The notes: a model not told the origin generated them from the letters alone. A stretch of DNA of 64,000 nucleotides from JANXQG01 sp963775975 (GCA_963775975.1 CAVZKX010000005.1:1-64000); one strand, 5' to 3'. Positions 25,043 through 35,257 are shown, counted from the first letter of the stretch. Numbers and translations: made by a program.

Positions 25043-28000
25043 CTACTTGGCCCCCGGCGCCGCCTTTTCCGGTACGACCGTCATGCCTGGCTTCAGTTTG
25101 TCCACGCCGGACGTGACTACCCAGTGGTCGTCGGCGGTCAGGCCCTTGGTTATGATCCGCATGTTGCCTTCCTGCGGCCCGATATCCACGTCGCGGCGCT
25201 CGGCGATGTTTTGATCGGTGAGGACGAAAACAATGGGCCGTTCTTGGCCATGCGCGTCACGGATCGGGTCGCTATGAGCGATGGCACTCTCCGGCACAAA
25301 TAGTACCTTATGTGTGGTGCCCATCGCCAGCCGCACGCGGACGAACATGCCGGGCAGAAGGGCTTCGTCCTTGTTCGGAAGCACGGCGCAGGCGGATCGT
25401 GCCGGTCGCCGGATCGACGCGGTTTTCCGCGGAATCAACCGTACTGTGACGGGGAAACCCATCCTCGCCGGTCAATCCGCAAGATACGCTCAGCGAAGCC
25501 GCCGGGGCGAGGTTGCGGCGAAGAGTCAGCGCGGTTCGCTCGTCGATATCGAAATAGACGTACATCGGATCGGTCGAGGCGAGCGTGGCCAAGACAGACT
25601 TATCGGCCGTCACGAGGTTGCCCGGGTCGATCAGCGAGCGGCTGATCCTTCCGTCGAAGGGGGCGGTGATCTTCGTGTATTCCATGCGGACCTTGGCGAC
25701 GTTCAAGGCGGCTTCGGCCGTCTGCACGGCCGCTTCCGCCTCGTCGCGCTGGCTCCTTGCCTTGTCGATTTCCTCCTGGCTGACGGCTTTGTTCTTTGCC
25801 AAAACCGACATGCGATCGAAACCCAACTTCCGCGCATTGAGGCGGATTTGAGCCTGTTTCACGCCGCCCGCCGCCTGGTCCAACTCGGCCTGGTAGAGGC
25901 GCGGGTCGATCTCGAAGAGCACGTCGCCCTTCTTGACGGACATGCCCGGCTTGAAGCAGAGTTTGACCAGTTCGCCGCTGGCACGGGCACGGATCTCCGC
26001 CGTTTGCGCCGCTTCGACGTGGCCGGTGAAGTCTTGGAAATCGGTCACTTCGCGAACGACTGGGTGGGCGACGGTGACGGAGGGCGGTACTGATATTAAG
26101 GCCCAGGGCGGAGGCGGCGTGGTGACTTTCTCTGGCGAAACTGTGTCGCCGTCGCGAATTGCTCGTCCACGTCCCCCTCGACCAGTCTCATCTCGCTGGA
26201 CAACCCAATCGTTGGCATTAAGACCTTCGATTACCGGAATGAACCGGTCATAGTGCGGCTGCTTGACCTTCACCTTGCGGGTTTCGAAAATGTTCTTTTC
26301 ATTCACGATGCTAACCTCGGCATCACCGTGACCTTGTAAAGAAAGAGCGTTTATGCGGCTTTCTGGCGGAATGAGCATCACCTTATGCGGCTCGCTTGTA
26401 ATCACCCGTACGCGGACAGACATGCCGGGCAGAAACATTCCGTCTTTGTTGGAAACGATCGCCTCCCAGCGTTGCGTATGATTTTGAGCGTCGATCCCCT
26501 CGGACGCCAAGACGATTTTGCCGCGATAGGGAAAGCCTTTATCGTCGGCCAAACCAAAAACGAGCGGCAGCGAGAGTTCCCAGCCCGGCTTTCGATTTGC
26601 AATACGCCGGTGCTCCAAAACGGTGCGTTCTGGAACGTCGAACGCGAGGACCATCGATTCTGTCGACTCGATCATGCAGAGTGAAACGTGCATGCGGTTT
26701 CTGCCGGCGCGAGGCCCGATAGCAAGTTCGATCGACCCAAAGACGCGCGGCGTACCGGCTCGCCCGCCGCCTCCGCGTCCGCCGCCGCCACGCAATTCTG
26801 CCGAGCTCGACGAAGTATCGAGATAAACTAATCTGCCCGAAATCGGCGCGAGGACTTTAGACTTTGGCGCAGCATTCACGGCGCTTTCCAGGCTTTCCTC
26901 TGCTGCTTTAAGTTCATTCTGGCGTTGGGCAGCATCAGTGACGGAACCTTGTTGCGATGGATCGGCAGGTCCGGCGCCGCGACCGCCCCGTCGATGCGAA
27001 TTCGCCGTCCGAACGGACTCGAGCGCTTCCGCCACTTTCGGATCACTCGTTTTAACAACTTCTGCGAGAGGATCTCCTGCGCGGATCATCGCGCCTTCCT
27101 GAACGAAAGTCTTCGCAAGCATGACGGGAGATGGCATGGCGAACTCCACGTGTCCTTCGTGGATACTTCCCGTGTACTCTTCGTAATCGCACACGTCGCA
27201 AACGACCGGCTGGGTGACGCGGACGCTCGGCAGCGGCGCGGAACCTGCGGGCGGCGGGCGGTCGGTTTTCGGCGCCATAGTAACGCCAATGCCGCGGGCG
27301 GCCATCGCCTTGACGACGTATTCCTGATCCGCGGAACTGAGTTTGTCGAACGAGGCCGAGTAGGGGTTGCCCTTCACATCGAGGGTAACGTTACCGCTGT
27401 CCAGCCCGACAAATGCGCCCACGATTTTTTCTCCGCCGCCGGGCGACCATGTCCGTTCAGGCTCGTGCTCGGTATTCTTGTTTGTCGACTGCTTGCTTGA
27501 GCCGTACGGCGCGGGCGATGTTTCGGGCGCAACCGCCGGCGGCTGAAGCGGTTCCGCATCGTTCAAATCCTTGAGAGCGACGACGCTTCCGCGCGGCCCG
27601 AAAGTGAAGACGAGATCGAGGATCTTCTTCTCCTTGCCGTGATACATAGCCTCGCATTTGTAGCGGATCGAGTAATTGCCGTTCACTTCTCTAGTGACCT
27701 TACCCCATTCGATCGTCTGGTGGGCGGTGAAATCGTGCAGTTTGTGTTCAAAGGCATCTTCCACCAGCGCGACCGCTGCCTCTTGGGTGATCTCTTTCGT
27801 GCCGGGTTTCGTTGTCCCGTTGCCGGTCCCCTTGGCTAGATCCGGCAATTCGATTTCAACTTGCCCGTCCGCCGTGACGGCCGCTTTGCTCCCATCGGGC
27901 AGTTCAACGGTCGTATCCTTGCCATTCTTGTGAATGCGAAGGATGATCGCCAGGGCGAAGCCGAGACCGCCGGCGAAGAGCAGTAATACGAGGTGGCCGA

Positions 28001-29372
28001 CGAAGCGCTTCCAGCGGCGGCCGTCACCCCCTGCCCCTCTCCCGGAAGGAGAGGGGAGATCGCGTTGCTTACCGTGCGTGCCTCGGTTCGCAGTCGAAGG
28101 GAGATCGGAACCACCCTCTCCCCGGCCCTCTCCCGGAGGGAGAGGGGGACTTGATGCGGCACGCTTTTGAAGCTCGGCGAGATTTGCGCCGGTGCAGTAG
28201 GGCAGCAGCGCGTCAGCCACTTCGGTCGGCGTGGAGAAACGGTTGGCCGGGTTCTTCGCCAACATGCGATCGAGAACTGTCGCAAGGCCCTCCGGCACCG
28301 CCGGGGCGAGGTCGCGGACGGGCGGCGGGGCGGCGTGGACGTGGGCGGTCATCTTGTCAAACGCCGTGCGATATTCCCGGCCGCTGAAGGGGGCGCGGCC
28401 GGTGAGCAGCTTGTAGAGCGTGCAGCCGAGACTATAAATGTCTGCGCGGATATCGACCGCGCGGCTGTCTGATGCCTGCTCCGGGGCCATGTAATCGGCC
28501 GTGCCCATCCCTTGGCCGGTGGCGGTCATTTCCTCACCGGGCGGGACGTCAGGACGCAATCTTGCAAGGCCAAGATCGAGTATCTTGATCTCGCCCTCGG
28601 CGGTCAGCATTAGGTTCGATGGCTTGATGTCGCGATGGACGAGGCCGTGCTCGTGGATGGTTTGCAAGCCGATGGCCGTTTGCCTGGCCAGCTCGGCGGC
28701 GTCGTTACACGACACTCCGGTGAATGGAATCAAAGCCCGACGCGCAAGCGAGTGGGAATCGCCGGCCCTCTCGCTTGCGCTTCGGGCTTCGATAGGGCGG
28801 CCGATACGGCGGACGATCTCGCCCAGGTCCAGCCCGTCTAAATACTCCATGACGAGGATCGGCGTGCCGTCGATCTCGCGGGCGTCGTGTGCTCGGACGA
28901 TATGGCGGTGGTCCAACTGGCCGACGGCCTGCATTTCGCGCTCGAATCGGGCGACGGCGGCCGGGTCGTGGGTCCGTGCCCGCGTCAATACTTTCAGGGC
29001 GACGACGCGGCCGAGCTTCGTGTGCAGGGCTTTGTAGACCGTGCCCATCCCGCCGCTGCCGAGGCGCTGGAGGAGTTGGTATTCGCCTAGCAGACGCGGG
29101 AGATTGGTCACCGAGGCGTCGTTTTCCGCAATCGCACGCGCCCGGGCAACGGCGCGGCTGCATTCGGGCTCATCGAGGATCGGATCAGGCAGTAGCGGAT
29201 CGCGAAGCCGGGCGACCAATGTATCGTCCGCGTCGGAGAGCGCGGCCAACTCGGCCTGACAGTTCTCGCACGAGTCGAGGTGGCTGGCCAAAGATTCGGC
29301 GGCTTCATCGGAAAGCTTTCCGACGGCGTAGTCGATTAGTTCTTCGCGGGAGGGACAGGTGGCGACGAGCAT
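25043..29372 (-). CDS. Membrane Ser/Thr protein kinase fused to SHD1 and two membrane-fusion-protein (AcrA/HlyD-like) regions
   Basis: Very large fusion, about 1,443 residues after repair. ATG 29372 follows AGAGGAG. Order: zinc-type anti-sigma motif H31-x3-C35-x2-C38; kinase domain about 97-395 with GSGGMG (105-110), Lys 127, HRDIKPSN (246-253), DLG (266-268), APE (296-298); one membrane helix 460-480; an extracytoplasmic domain about 510-590; an SHD1 domain (RTWSPGGGEKIVGAFV to SADQEYVVKAM); a degenerate adaptor region; then a full AcrA-like adaptor (FTGHVEAAQTAEIRARASGE, coiled-coil hairpin, TKITAPFDGRISRSL). Two missing bases in a GC run near 25388 break the frame before LPNKDEALLPGMFVRVRL. 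It follows an ECF sigma gene. No RND pump gene is near. Kinase and adaptor calls firm; coupling is inference. Confidence 0.85.
28023..28152. repeat. Two family G palindromes inside the kinase gene (juxtamembrane linker)
   Basis: CCCCTCTCCC..GGGAG hairpins at 28023-28060 and 28113-28152 encode SPPLPPGEGRGEGG and LPSPSGRGAGGDG at residues about 407-451, between the kinase domain and the membrane helix. They are inverted relative to each other and in frame. Confidence 0.85.
28733..28789. repeat. Palindromic element (family I) inside the kinase catalytic domain
   Basis: AAGCCCGACGCGCAAGCGAG (28733-28752) and CTCGCTTGCGCTTCGGGCTT (28770-28789) pair at 19 of 20 positions. It encodes EARSASERAGDSHSLARRAL (residues 195-214) in the loop between helices D and E of the kinase, where insertions should be tolerated. 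Confidence 0.85.
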
Positions 29373-29440
29373 GGTAGGACTCCTCTTAACGGCGGGGCGA
29401 TTGGCTCTATACAGTCTAGCGGAACCGCCTGACACCATTT

Positions 29441-29502
29441 AATGTATCCGGCACACTCCGTGTGCCGTTTCCGAGCGGCACACGGAGTGTGCCGGATACA
29501 TT
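29441..29502. repeat. Palindromic element, family C, copy 3
   Basis: ATGTATCCGGCACACTCC and the inverted GGAGTGTGCCGGATACAT lie between the ECF sigma stop (29508) and the kinase start (29372). It could fold in the intercistronic RNA and set the ratio of sigma factor to kinase. Confidence 0.85.
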
Positions 29503-29507
29503 TCATT

Positions 29508-30134
29508 CTATCCGCTCCCCAGCCCGCCCAACTCCTGCCGCAATCGACGAAGGACCCGCGATTTGGCCTTGTAAACCGCCGGCAGGCTCATGTTCAACGC
29601 GGCGGCGACCTCGGCTGGCGGCTGGCCATCGACCACGATCCGCCAGAAAGCGTCCCATGTGCGGCTTTCGAACTCGGCTCGGACCAATTCGAGCAATCGG
29701 CGAGAGAACCCCGCTTCCTGTTCGACGGGCGGGGCCGCGGTCGACTCTTTCTCGGCCTTAGATATGTTTAGCAGCCGCTGATATGCTTCGGTGCCGCCGT
29801 CCGCTGACGCATGACCCTGCCGCTGGCGAAAATGATCGCTGACGCGGTGTCGCGTGATGGTGCGCAGCCAGGCCCCAAAACTATCGCCCGGCCGATCGCG
29901 GCGAAACCGGCCGATATCGACGATCACGGCGGCGAACACTTGCTGGACGACATCGGACGCGTCGCTTCGGCTGACGCCAAGCTGCCGGCACCAGCGATAG
30001 ACCAGTGGACCGTAGAGATCGACGAGTCGCTGCCAGGCCTCCGGCCGCCGAGCGCGGACCCGTTCCAGGAGCGTCGAGGAGATGGAGCTCGGATCGGGTC
30101 TGGCGTCCGCGCTGCTGTACGTGCCGGTATTCAT
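29508..30134 (-). CDS. RNA polymerase ECF-type sigma factor (kinase-linked)
   Basis: ECF sigma factor of 208 residues. Region 2 (about 28-100) reads WQRLVDLYGPLVYRWCRQL, then ASDVVQQVFAAVIVDIGRF and SFGAWLRTITRHRVSDHFR. Region 4 (about 150-203) ends with PPAEVAAALNMSLPAVYKAK, a helix-turn-helix. Planctomycete ECF groups of this type are genetically linked to Ser/Thr kinases, and here the next gene encodes a kinase with an HxxxCxxC anti-sigma motif. The start lies 6 bases after the peroxiredoxin stop, so the three genes are probably co-transcribed. Activation by phosphorylation or release is inferred from other linked pairs. Confidence 0.9.
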   Translation of the reverse strand: MNTGTYSSADARPDPSSISSTLLERVRARRPEAWQRLVDLYGPLVYRWCRQLGVSRSDASDVVQQVFAAVIVDIGRFRRDRPGDSFGAWLRTITRHRVSDHFRQRQGHASADGGTEAYQRLLNISKAEKESTAAPPVEQEAGFSRRLLELVRAEFESRTWDAFWRIVVDGQPPAEVAAALNMSLPAVYKAKSRVLRRLRQELGGLGSG

Positions 30135-30140
30135 GTGTTT

Positions 30141-30602
30141 TCATCCAACCAGGTCGCGTACCACGCGGAGGGCTTCATCGACATGCCGGCCGGCCGAAAA
30201 ATGCGCCGTGAATATATGGCGGACGACGCCCGACTTGTCAATGACGTAGGTGGTCCGTCCTGGCAAGAACCCGAAAAGCTTGGGCACGCCGAAGGCTTTT
30301 TCTATCGCCCGGTCGTGGTCACTAATAAGCAGAAACGGAAGTCGCTGCCGATCAATGAATTGCCGATGCCGCTCGGTCGAGTCGCGGCTCACGCCGATGA
30401 CGACGGCGCCGGCGGTGGCGAACTCCGCGAAGGCGTCGCGAAACGCACAGGCCTCGGCCGTGCATATCCCCGTGCCGTCGCGCGGATAGAAGTAGAGCAC
30501 GACGACCTGCTTGCCGAGGAAATTGGCCAGCGAGATCGGCTCGCCCGTATGCGAAACAGCGCTAAACCGTGGCGCCTGATCTCCGACGGCAACGCCCGTC
30601 AT
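30141..30602 (-). CDS. bcp: Peroxiredoxin of the Bcp/PrxQ type
   Basis: Thiol peroxidase that reduces hydrogen peroxide and organic peroxides, cytoplasmic. 153 residues. The active site PRDGTGICTAEACAFRD contains Thr 44, peroxidatic Cys 47 and a resolving Cys 52, five residues on, as in the atypical two-Cys PrxQ group. VVVLYFYP and GVSRDST are further family motifs. It is the first gene of a minus-strand run with the ECF sigma factor and the kinase-adaptor fusion, so an oxidative cue for that circuit is plausible. It is divergent from a sugar transporter gene. Confidence 0.93.
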   Translation of the reverse strand: MTGVAVGDQAPRFSAVSHTGEPISLANFLGKQVVVLYFYPRDGTGICTAEACAFRDAFAEFATAGAVVIGVSRDSTERHRQFIDRQRLPFLLISDHDRAIEKAFGVPKLFGFLPGRTTYVIDKSGVVRHIFTAHFSAGRHVDEALRVVRDLVG

Positions 30603-30709
30603 CTTGCGGTCCTTGTGGGAACATTGTACGATTGTGCCATGCTTTGCCGCCGGAAGGCGGGACTACGAGCGCTCTTGGCCCAAGCGGCCGTCCTTGGGAT
30701 GATTATAAC

Positions 30710-32107
30710 ATGCGCGCCAGTCGTTATCTCATCGGTTGTTCGTTGGTGGCCGCCCTGGGCGGACTGCTCTTTGGCTTCGATTGCGCCGTGATTTCCGGCA
30801 CGACCGACTGGCTGCGAGCAGGGTTCGTCGCGCAGATTACCGAACAGCTCTATCCGCACTTCACTCGATTTGACAAGGCCGACGTGCTGGAGTTCATGCT
30901 CGGTTTCACCGTGGCTAGCGCGCTCATCGGCACGGTGGTCGGTTCGATCATCGTCGGGCGTCCGGCCGACGCCCTGGGCCGCCGCGCGGTGCTTTTGGTA
31001 ATGGCCATATTCTACGTGGTGACGGCCGTCGGATGCGGCATGGCCTGGAACTGGTGGTCGTTCACGCTGTTTCGCTTCCTCGGCGGACTGGCCGTCGGCG
31101 GAGCGTCGGTCGTCTCGCCGATGTACATTGCGGAAATCTCGCCCGCGAAGTACCGCGGCCGCCTTGTGGCCTTCCAGCAGTTCAATATTGTCCTGGGAAT
31201 TCTTTTGGCCTACCTATCGAATTTTCTGATCGCCAGGTTAGCCGGCGAGGAACTTAGCGATGCAAGCTACCGCTGGATGTTCGGCGTGATGGCATTCCCC
31301 TCCGCGGTATTCTTCTTTTTACTGTTTCTGACGCCGCAGAGCCCGCGCTGGCTGGTTGCACGCGGCCGAGTGGACGAGGCCCGCGAAGTGTTGCGTCTTT
31401 GCGGCACGGACACTCAGAATGTGGAAGACGAGATCCGCGAAATCCAAGCCTCGCTCGACTTGAGCCACCATACGCTGGAAGAACCGTTCTTCTGCCGTCG
31501 ATATGCCAAGCCAATCGGCCTCGCGTTGGCGATCGCCATGTTCAACCAGCTTTCGGGCATCAACGTGGTGATTTACTACGCCGCCCAAATCTTCAAAATG
31601 GCGGGCGCCGGCACTCAATCGGCATTGCAGCAATCCGTCATCGTCGGGCTGATGAACCTTGTCGTTACGGTGGCGGCGATGACCGTCATTGACCACTTCG
31701 GGCGGAAGAAGCTGATGCTGGTCGGCTCGATCGGCTATATCGTCAGCCTCAGCGCTTTGGCCTACGCCTTTTACGCGAACTTGGGTGGTTATCTCGTTCT
31801 GGTCGCCCTGCTCGTATTCATCGCTTCACACGCCTTCGGCCAAGGCGCGGTGATTTGGGTTTACCTCAGCGAGATTTTTCCCAACCGGGTCCGCGCTCGG
31901 GGCCAGGCACTCGGCAGCTTTACGCACTGGATTATGGCGGCGGCAATTTCCTGGACGTTCCCACTGATCGCGGCCAAAGCCGGCTGGATGGCGTTCGCGT
32001 TTTACGCTGTGTGCATGGTGGGACAATTGTTCTGGGTGATTGCGATCATGCCGGAAACCAAGGGCGTTTCGCTGGAACAAATTCAGAAGAAACTGGGAAT
32101 CGAATAG
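30710..32107 (+). CDS. Sugar porter of the major facilitator superfamily (XylE/GalP-like)
   Basis: Twelve-helix inner-membrane sugar:proton symporter, 465 residues. The ATG at 30710 starts MRASRYLIGCSLVAALGGL; the frame extends upstream but without membrane character. Family signatures are GFDCAVISGT in helix 1, GRPADALGRR (loop 2-3), PMYIAEISPAKYRGRLV, the LTPQSPRWLVARGR loop after helix 6, FNQLSGINVVIYYA in helix 7 and PETKG near the C terminus. The substrate (xylose, galactose, glucose or inositol class) cannot be told from sequence alone. Confidence 0.93.
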   Translation: MRASRYLIGCSLVAALGGLLFGFDCAVISGTTDWLRAGFVAQITEQLYPHFTRFDKADVLEFMLGFTVASALIGTVVGSIIVGRPADALGRRAVLLVMAIFYVVTAVGCGMAWNWWSFTLFRFLGGLAVGGASVVSPMYIAEISPAKYRGRLVAFQQFNIVLGILLAYLSNFLIARLAGEELSDASYRWMFGVMAFPSAVFFFLLFLTPQSPRWLVARGRVDEAREVLRLCGTDTQNVEDEIREIQASLDLSHHTLEEPFFCRRYAKPIGLALAIAMFNQLSGINVVIYYAAQIFKMAGAGTQSALQQSVIVGLMNLVVTVAAMTVIDHFGRKKLMLVGSIGYIVSLSALAYAFYANLGGYLVLVALLVFIASHAFGQGAVIWVYLSEIFPNRVRARGQALGSFTHWIMAAAISWTFPLIAAKAGWMAFAFYAVCMVGQLFWVIAIMPETKGVSLEQIQKKLGIE

Positions 32108-32127
32108 GGACTTCGCTGAAGGCAAAT

Positions 32128-32604
32128 ATGCAAACCTTATACGTCGCAACGAAGCACCTGCACAACCTGACCTGGTGGATCATCCTGCTCTCGGGCATCT
32201 GGGCCGTCGTGACCGTTTGGCGCGGACAGTTGAGCGGCGCGGCATGGACGAAGCGCGAGCGGATCGCCGGGCTCGTGTTTTCCAGCGCGCTGGCGACGCA
32301 GCTTCTTATCGGATTGATCATGTACTACGCCAGTTACAGCAGCGGCCACGCCGTACATGATTACTTTGCCGGCGCGGTTGTTGGTCAAGACCGGCTTACG
32401 GCGGCCTTCTTTGCCATGATGCATCCGATGGCGATGTTCATAGCGGTCATTTTCGGACAGGTCGGCTTCTCCATCTCAAAGCGCATGCGCGACGATCGCG
32501 GCAAGTTTCGTGCGGCCGTGCTCTGCTATACGGCCGCGCTGGCGATCGTGCTCCTTTCGGTGCCGTGGCCGTTCATGCCTTACGGCCGTTCGCTCGTGCC
32601 GTAG
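32128..32604 (+). CDS. Four-helix membrane protein resembling small cytochrome B-like family
   Basis: 158-residue integral membrane protein with four predicted helices (about 14-33, 47-68, 85-108 and 127-147). Conserved-looking histidines in KHLHNLTWW (helix 1) and MMHPMAMF (helix 3) recall small bacterial proteins annotated as cytochrome B-like, where paired His might hold haem. That function is not shown. The frame runs upstream into the sugar porter, but the ATG at 32128, 20 bases after the porter stop, gives a sensible start. Possibly co-transcribed with the porter. Confidence 0.7.
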   Translation: MQTLYVATKHLHNLTWWIILLSGIWAVVTVWRGQLSGAAWTKRERIAGLVFSSALATQLLIGLIMYYASYSSGHAVHDYFAGAVVGQDRLTAAFFAMMHPMAMFIAVIFGQVGFSISKRMRDDRGKFRAAVLCYTAALAIVLLSVPWPFMPYGRSLVP

Positions 32605-32861
32605 GACGATTCGCGGATGCGGTCCTAGCGATTGGCATAGATTGAACGGCGCGCAAATGGACGTTTTTCGCGTCGAGGCAGCGATTTCTCCCGCTTTTCT
32701 CTGCCAAATCGACCTATGTTTTAGTTGCGGAAGCGATTTGCTCGTCATGCTTCCGAAGCAGGGTATCCCTCGGCGCGATATCGTGCAGCCGCCTTTTCTC
32801 AATCTCGTCCATTAACTCGGCGCGTACGCCGGTTGCCAGCCTCTTTTCCAAGGAGAAAACC

Positions 32862-33764
32862 ATGAAGAAGTATTCTGTTTTGGCGTTGGCATGTGGCCTC
32901 GTGGCAGGCTGTGCCCTCGCGGCGCAAGCCGCCAATCATCCGCATCAGCAAGGCGCTTCCAATCCGCACCCAATCAAGCACGATGCGCATCGCGTCAATC
33001 AAGACCGCCACGATCTGCATCAGGACCATCAAAAGCTGCGGAGCGACGAAAAGAACGTCCACCAAGACCGCAAAGAAGTCCGCAGCGATTGGAACAAGCT
33101 CAGCGGCGACCTGATCTCGGGCAAGACGGCCCAGGCCAAGCAGGACCTCAGCAAGTTGCATCAGGATGAGCACCAGTATCGCGAGGATCGTGGGCAGGAG
33201 CACAAGGACCGCGAACAGTTGGGCGACGATCGCCGTGATCTGGCCCGCGACGAGAGCCGGCTCGGCCATGACTTGCGCGATAAGGCTTGCAACGGCACGC
33301 CGAAGAATCCCTCCGGGTCGCTAACATCCACCAGCGGAACGAGTTCCGTCCATAAGACACCGGCGACCGTCGCAAGCAGTTCATCCGGCGGTCAGAGCGC
33401 GAGCGGCGGCAGTCAAGGTTCCTCCACGCAACAGGACGCCCAGGACGTGCAGCAAGATTTCGGCAACCTTGCGAAAGACACGCAAGAGCTGCAAACCGAC
33501 AGCCAGCAAGTCCGCAGCGATCGCCGCGCGCTGCGAGCGGATTGGGACCGCGTGCGAGCCGACATGATCTCGGGAAATAGCGGCCAACTTCAGCATGATA
33601 TGCAGCAGCTCAAGCAGGACCGCCAGGCGTTCCGTCAAGAGTTGAGCCAGACCGAAGCCGACCGCAAGGAGCTTGGCAGCGATCGCCACGAACTGCGGCA
33701 CGACGAGCACGACCTTCGCCAGGACCTGCTCAGCGGCTCGCCGTCCGGCGTCTCGGGCAACTGA
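32862..33764 (+). CDS. Secreted, highly charged Asp/His/Gln-rich repetitive protein
   Basis: 300 residues; no known family recognised. AGGAGAAAA precedes the ATG. A signal peptide (about 1-23, ending CALAAQAA) leads into two similar charged segments, about 35-145 and 190-290, joined by a Ser/Gly/Thr-rich linker. Each segment contains the module RSDW-(5 residues)-D(L/M)ISG, followed by units such as HQDRKEVRSD and RSDRRALRAD, with Asp recurring every seven residues or so. This predicts long alpha-helical rods with acidic stripes. Hydrophobic heptad positions are sparse, so a single alpha-helix or metal-binding helix is possible. Cell-envelope or extracellular role inferred. Confidence 0.75.
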   Translation: MKKYSVLALACGLVAGCALAAQAANHPHQQGASNPHPIKHDAHRVNQDRHDLHQDHQKLRSDEKNVHQDRKEVRSDWNKLSGDLISGKTAQAKQDLSKLHQDEHQYREDRGQEHKDREQLGDDRRDLARDESRLGHDLRDKACNGTPKNPSGSLTSTSGTSSVHKTPATVASSSSGGQSASGGSQGSSTQQDAQDVQQDFGNLAKDTQELQTDSQQVRSDRRALRADWDRVRADMISGNSGQLQHDMQQLKQDRQAFRQELSQTEADRKELGSDRHELRHDEHDLRQDLLSGSPSGVSGN

Positions 33765-33777
33765 CGCGCCGCTCACG

Positions 33778-33879
33778 GAGAGAAGCAGAACTCAGAAGTG
33801 GGAGGAGCGAGGGAAGAAGGGAGAGGCGCGAGGGGAGAAATCAGCCCTCTTCCCTCATCCTTCTCCCCTCTGACCTTTC
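33778..33879. repeat. Purine-arm/pyrimidine-arm inverted repeat between convergent genes
   Basis: A purine tract (GGGAAGAAGGGAGAGG region, about 33812-33827) is mirrored by a pyrimidine tract (CCTTCTCCCCTCTGACC, about 33858-33874) in the gap between the convergent charged-protein and oxidoreductase genes. Similar in style to 9870-10002. Confidence 0.55.
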
Positions 33880-35257
33880 TCAATACTCCCGGCTAGTCAT
33901 AATGCCCGGCTGGGGAATAGGGTACCGGCCGTTCGCGTCAGCCAATAGCGGCGCGGGCCCGTCCATCGTCATCGTCTCCACACCGGGCGCGAAGCAGTGA
34001 TTGCTGTGGAGCAATTCGTCGAAGGTTACCTTGGTTCCGGTATGCGCCGCGCGACGGCCCATCGAGGTCACAAGGCTGGCTTCTACGCCCCGCTTTACCT
34101 CATTGTATGGCTTGTTATTGAGAATGGCATAAACCAGATCGTTCCACTCATTCCGGTAAGGGCTGACCTCGCTTTTCTGGACCTTCGATTGCCAAATTTC
34201 GGTTCTCCGGCGACGAGCCGAGTCCGCGGAATGTGGCCGAAGGCAGTCCGCAGTCGCCGCTGTGAGAGAGGACCGCGGTGCCCTTCGTGCCGTGGGCAAA
34301 GCTGTGGTAGACCGTGTCGCAACCGTCTATACAGCGGCCGTCCATGACGAACCGAGAGCCGTCGGCAAAGCTGTATTCCACGGAATAGGAATCGAAGTTC
34401 TGGTCGACATAGTCCTCGCGATAGTGGCGTCCACCCAAACCCTGGGCCTCGATCGGCCAGGCATTCTTCATCCAGCAGCAATGATCGATGATGTGGATGT
34501 TGAAATCGCTGAAGCATCCGCCGCTGGCCCAGAGAAAGCTGTGAAATCGCTGAATCTGGTAAGCCACCTCGGAAATGTGCGGCGGCTTCTTCTTTGACCG
34601 GAACGATCCCCCCGGGCCCTCCATGCGATATCCGCGCATGAAAACCAGATCCCCGATCTCGCCGCCGTGAATTCGGTCGGCGAGTTCCTGCATGCCGCGA
34701 TTATGCCGGGACATCAGACCAACGCCCACTTTGAGATTCTTCTGGTCGGCGAGCTCGGCCAGCGCGAGCAACTTGCGCGAGCTGGGGCCATCCGCCGATA
34801 GCGGCTTCTCCATGAAGACGTTCAGGCCTTTTTCGATGGCGTAGCCGAAATGGACCCAACGAAATGCCAGCGGCGTAGCGAAAATGGCGATGTCGCCCGG
34901 CTTGAGGCAATCCATGGCGTGGCGATAGGCGTCGAAGCCGAGGAATTGGCGATCCTTCGGGATCTGCACATTGTCTCCAAACTCGTTCTTGATTCCACGC
35001 AAGCTGGCCTCAAGCTTGAACGGAAAGACGTCGGCCATTGCCACGAGTTTGACGGGACAATGCGTCACCGCCATCGCATCGCCCGCCGCACCGGTGCCGC
35101 GGCCGCCGCAGCCGATCAGTGCTACTTGAATAGCGTCACTCCCGGCGGCGTGGACGGGCGGGACCATTGAGGCGGCGAGCGTCGTTGCCGCGGCGACGCG
35201 GCCGCTGTTTTTGAGGAAATCGCGGCGGGATACGGAAGCTTTGCGGTCAGTTTGCAT
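33880..35257 (-). CDS. TAT-exported Gfo/Idh/MocA family oxidoreductase, frameshifted
   Basis: NAD(P)-dependent sugar-type dehydrogenase of a family greatly expanded in planctomycetes, about 459 residues after repair. The N-terminal SRRDFLKNSG is a twin-arginine signal. The Rossmann motif IQVALIGCGGRGTGA (about 42-56) and the EKPLSADG motif (about 150, MEKPL) mark the family. The frame stops at 34148 with GQPLPE. One indel near 34190-34200 reconnects to IWQSKVQKSEVSPYRNEWND and the conserved C terminus (RGVEASLVTSMGRRAAHTG). The substrate is unknown. It is convergent with the charged secreted protein and divergent from a small exported protein. Confidence 0.88.

Noticed and set aside
25043..25462. 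A separate small gene for the C-terminal adaptor fragment
   Set aside because: The sequence continues the adaptor domain of the kinase fusion exactly after a two-base gap in a GC run, and has no start signal of its own.
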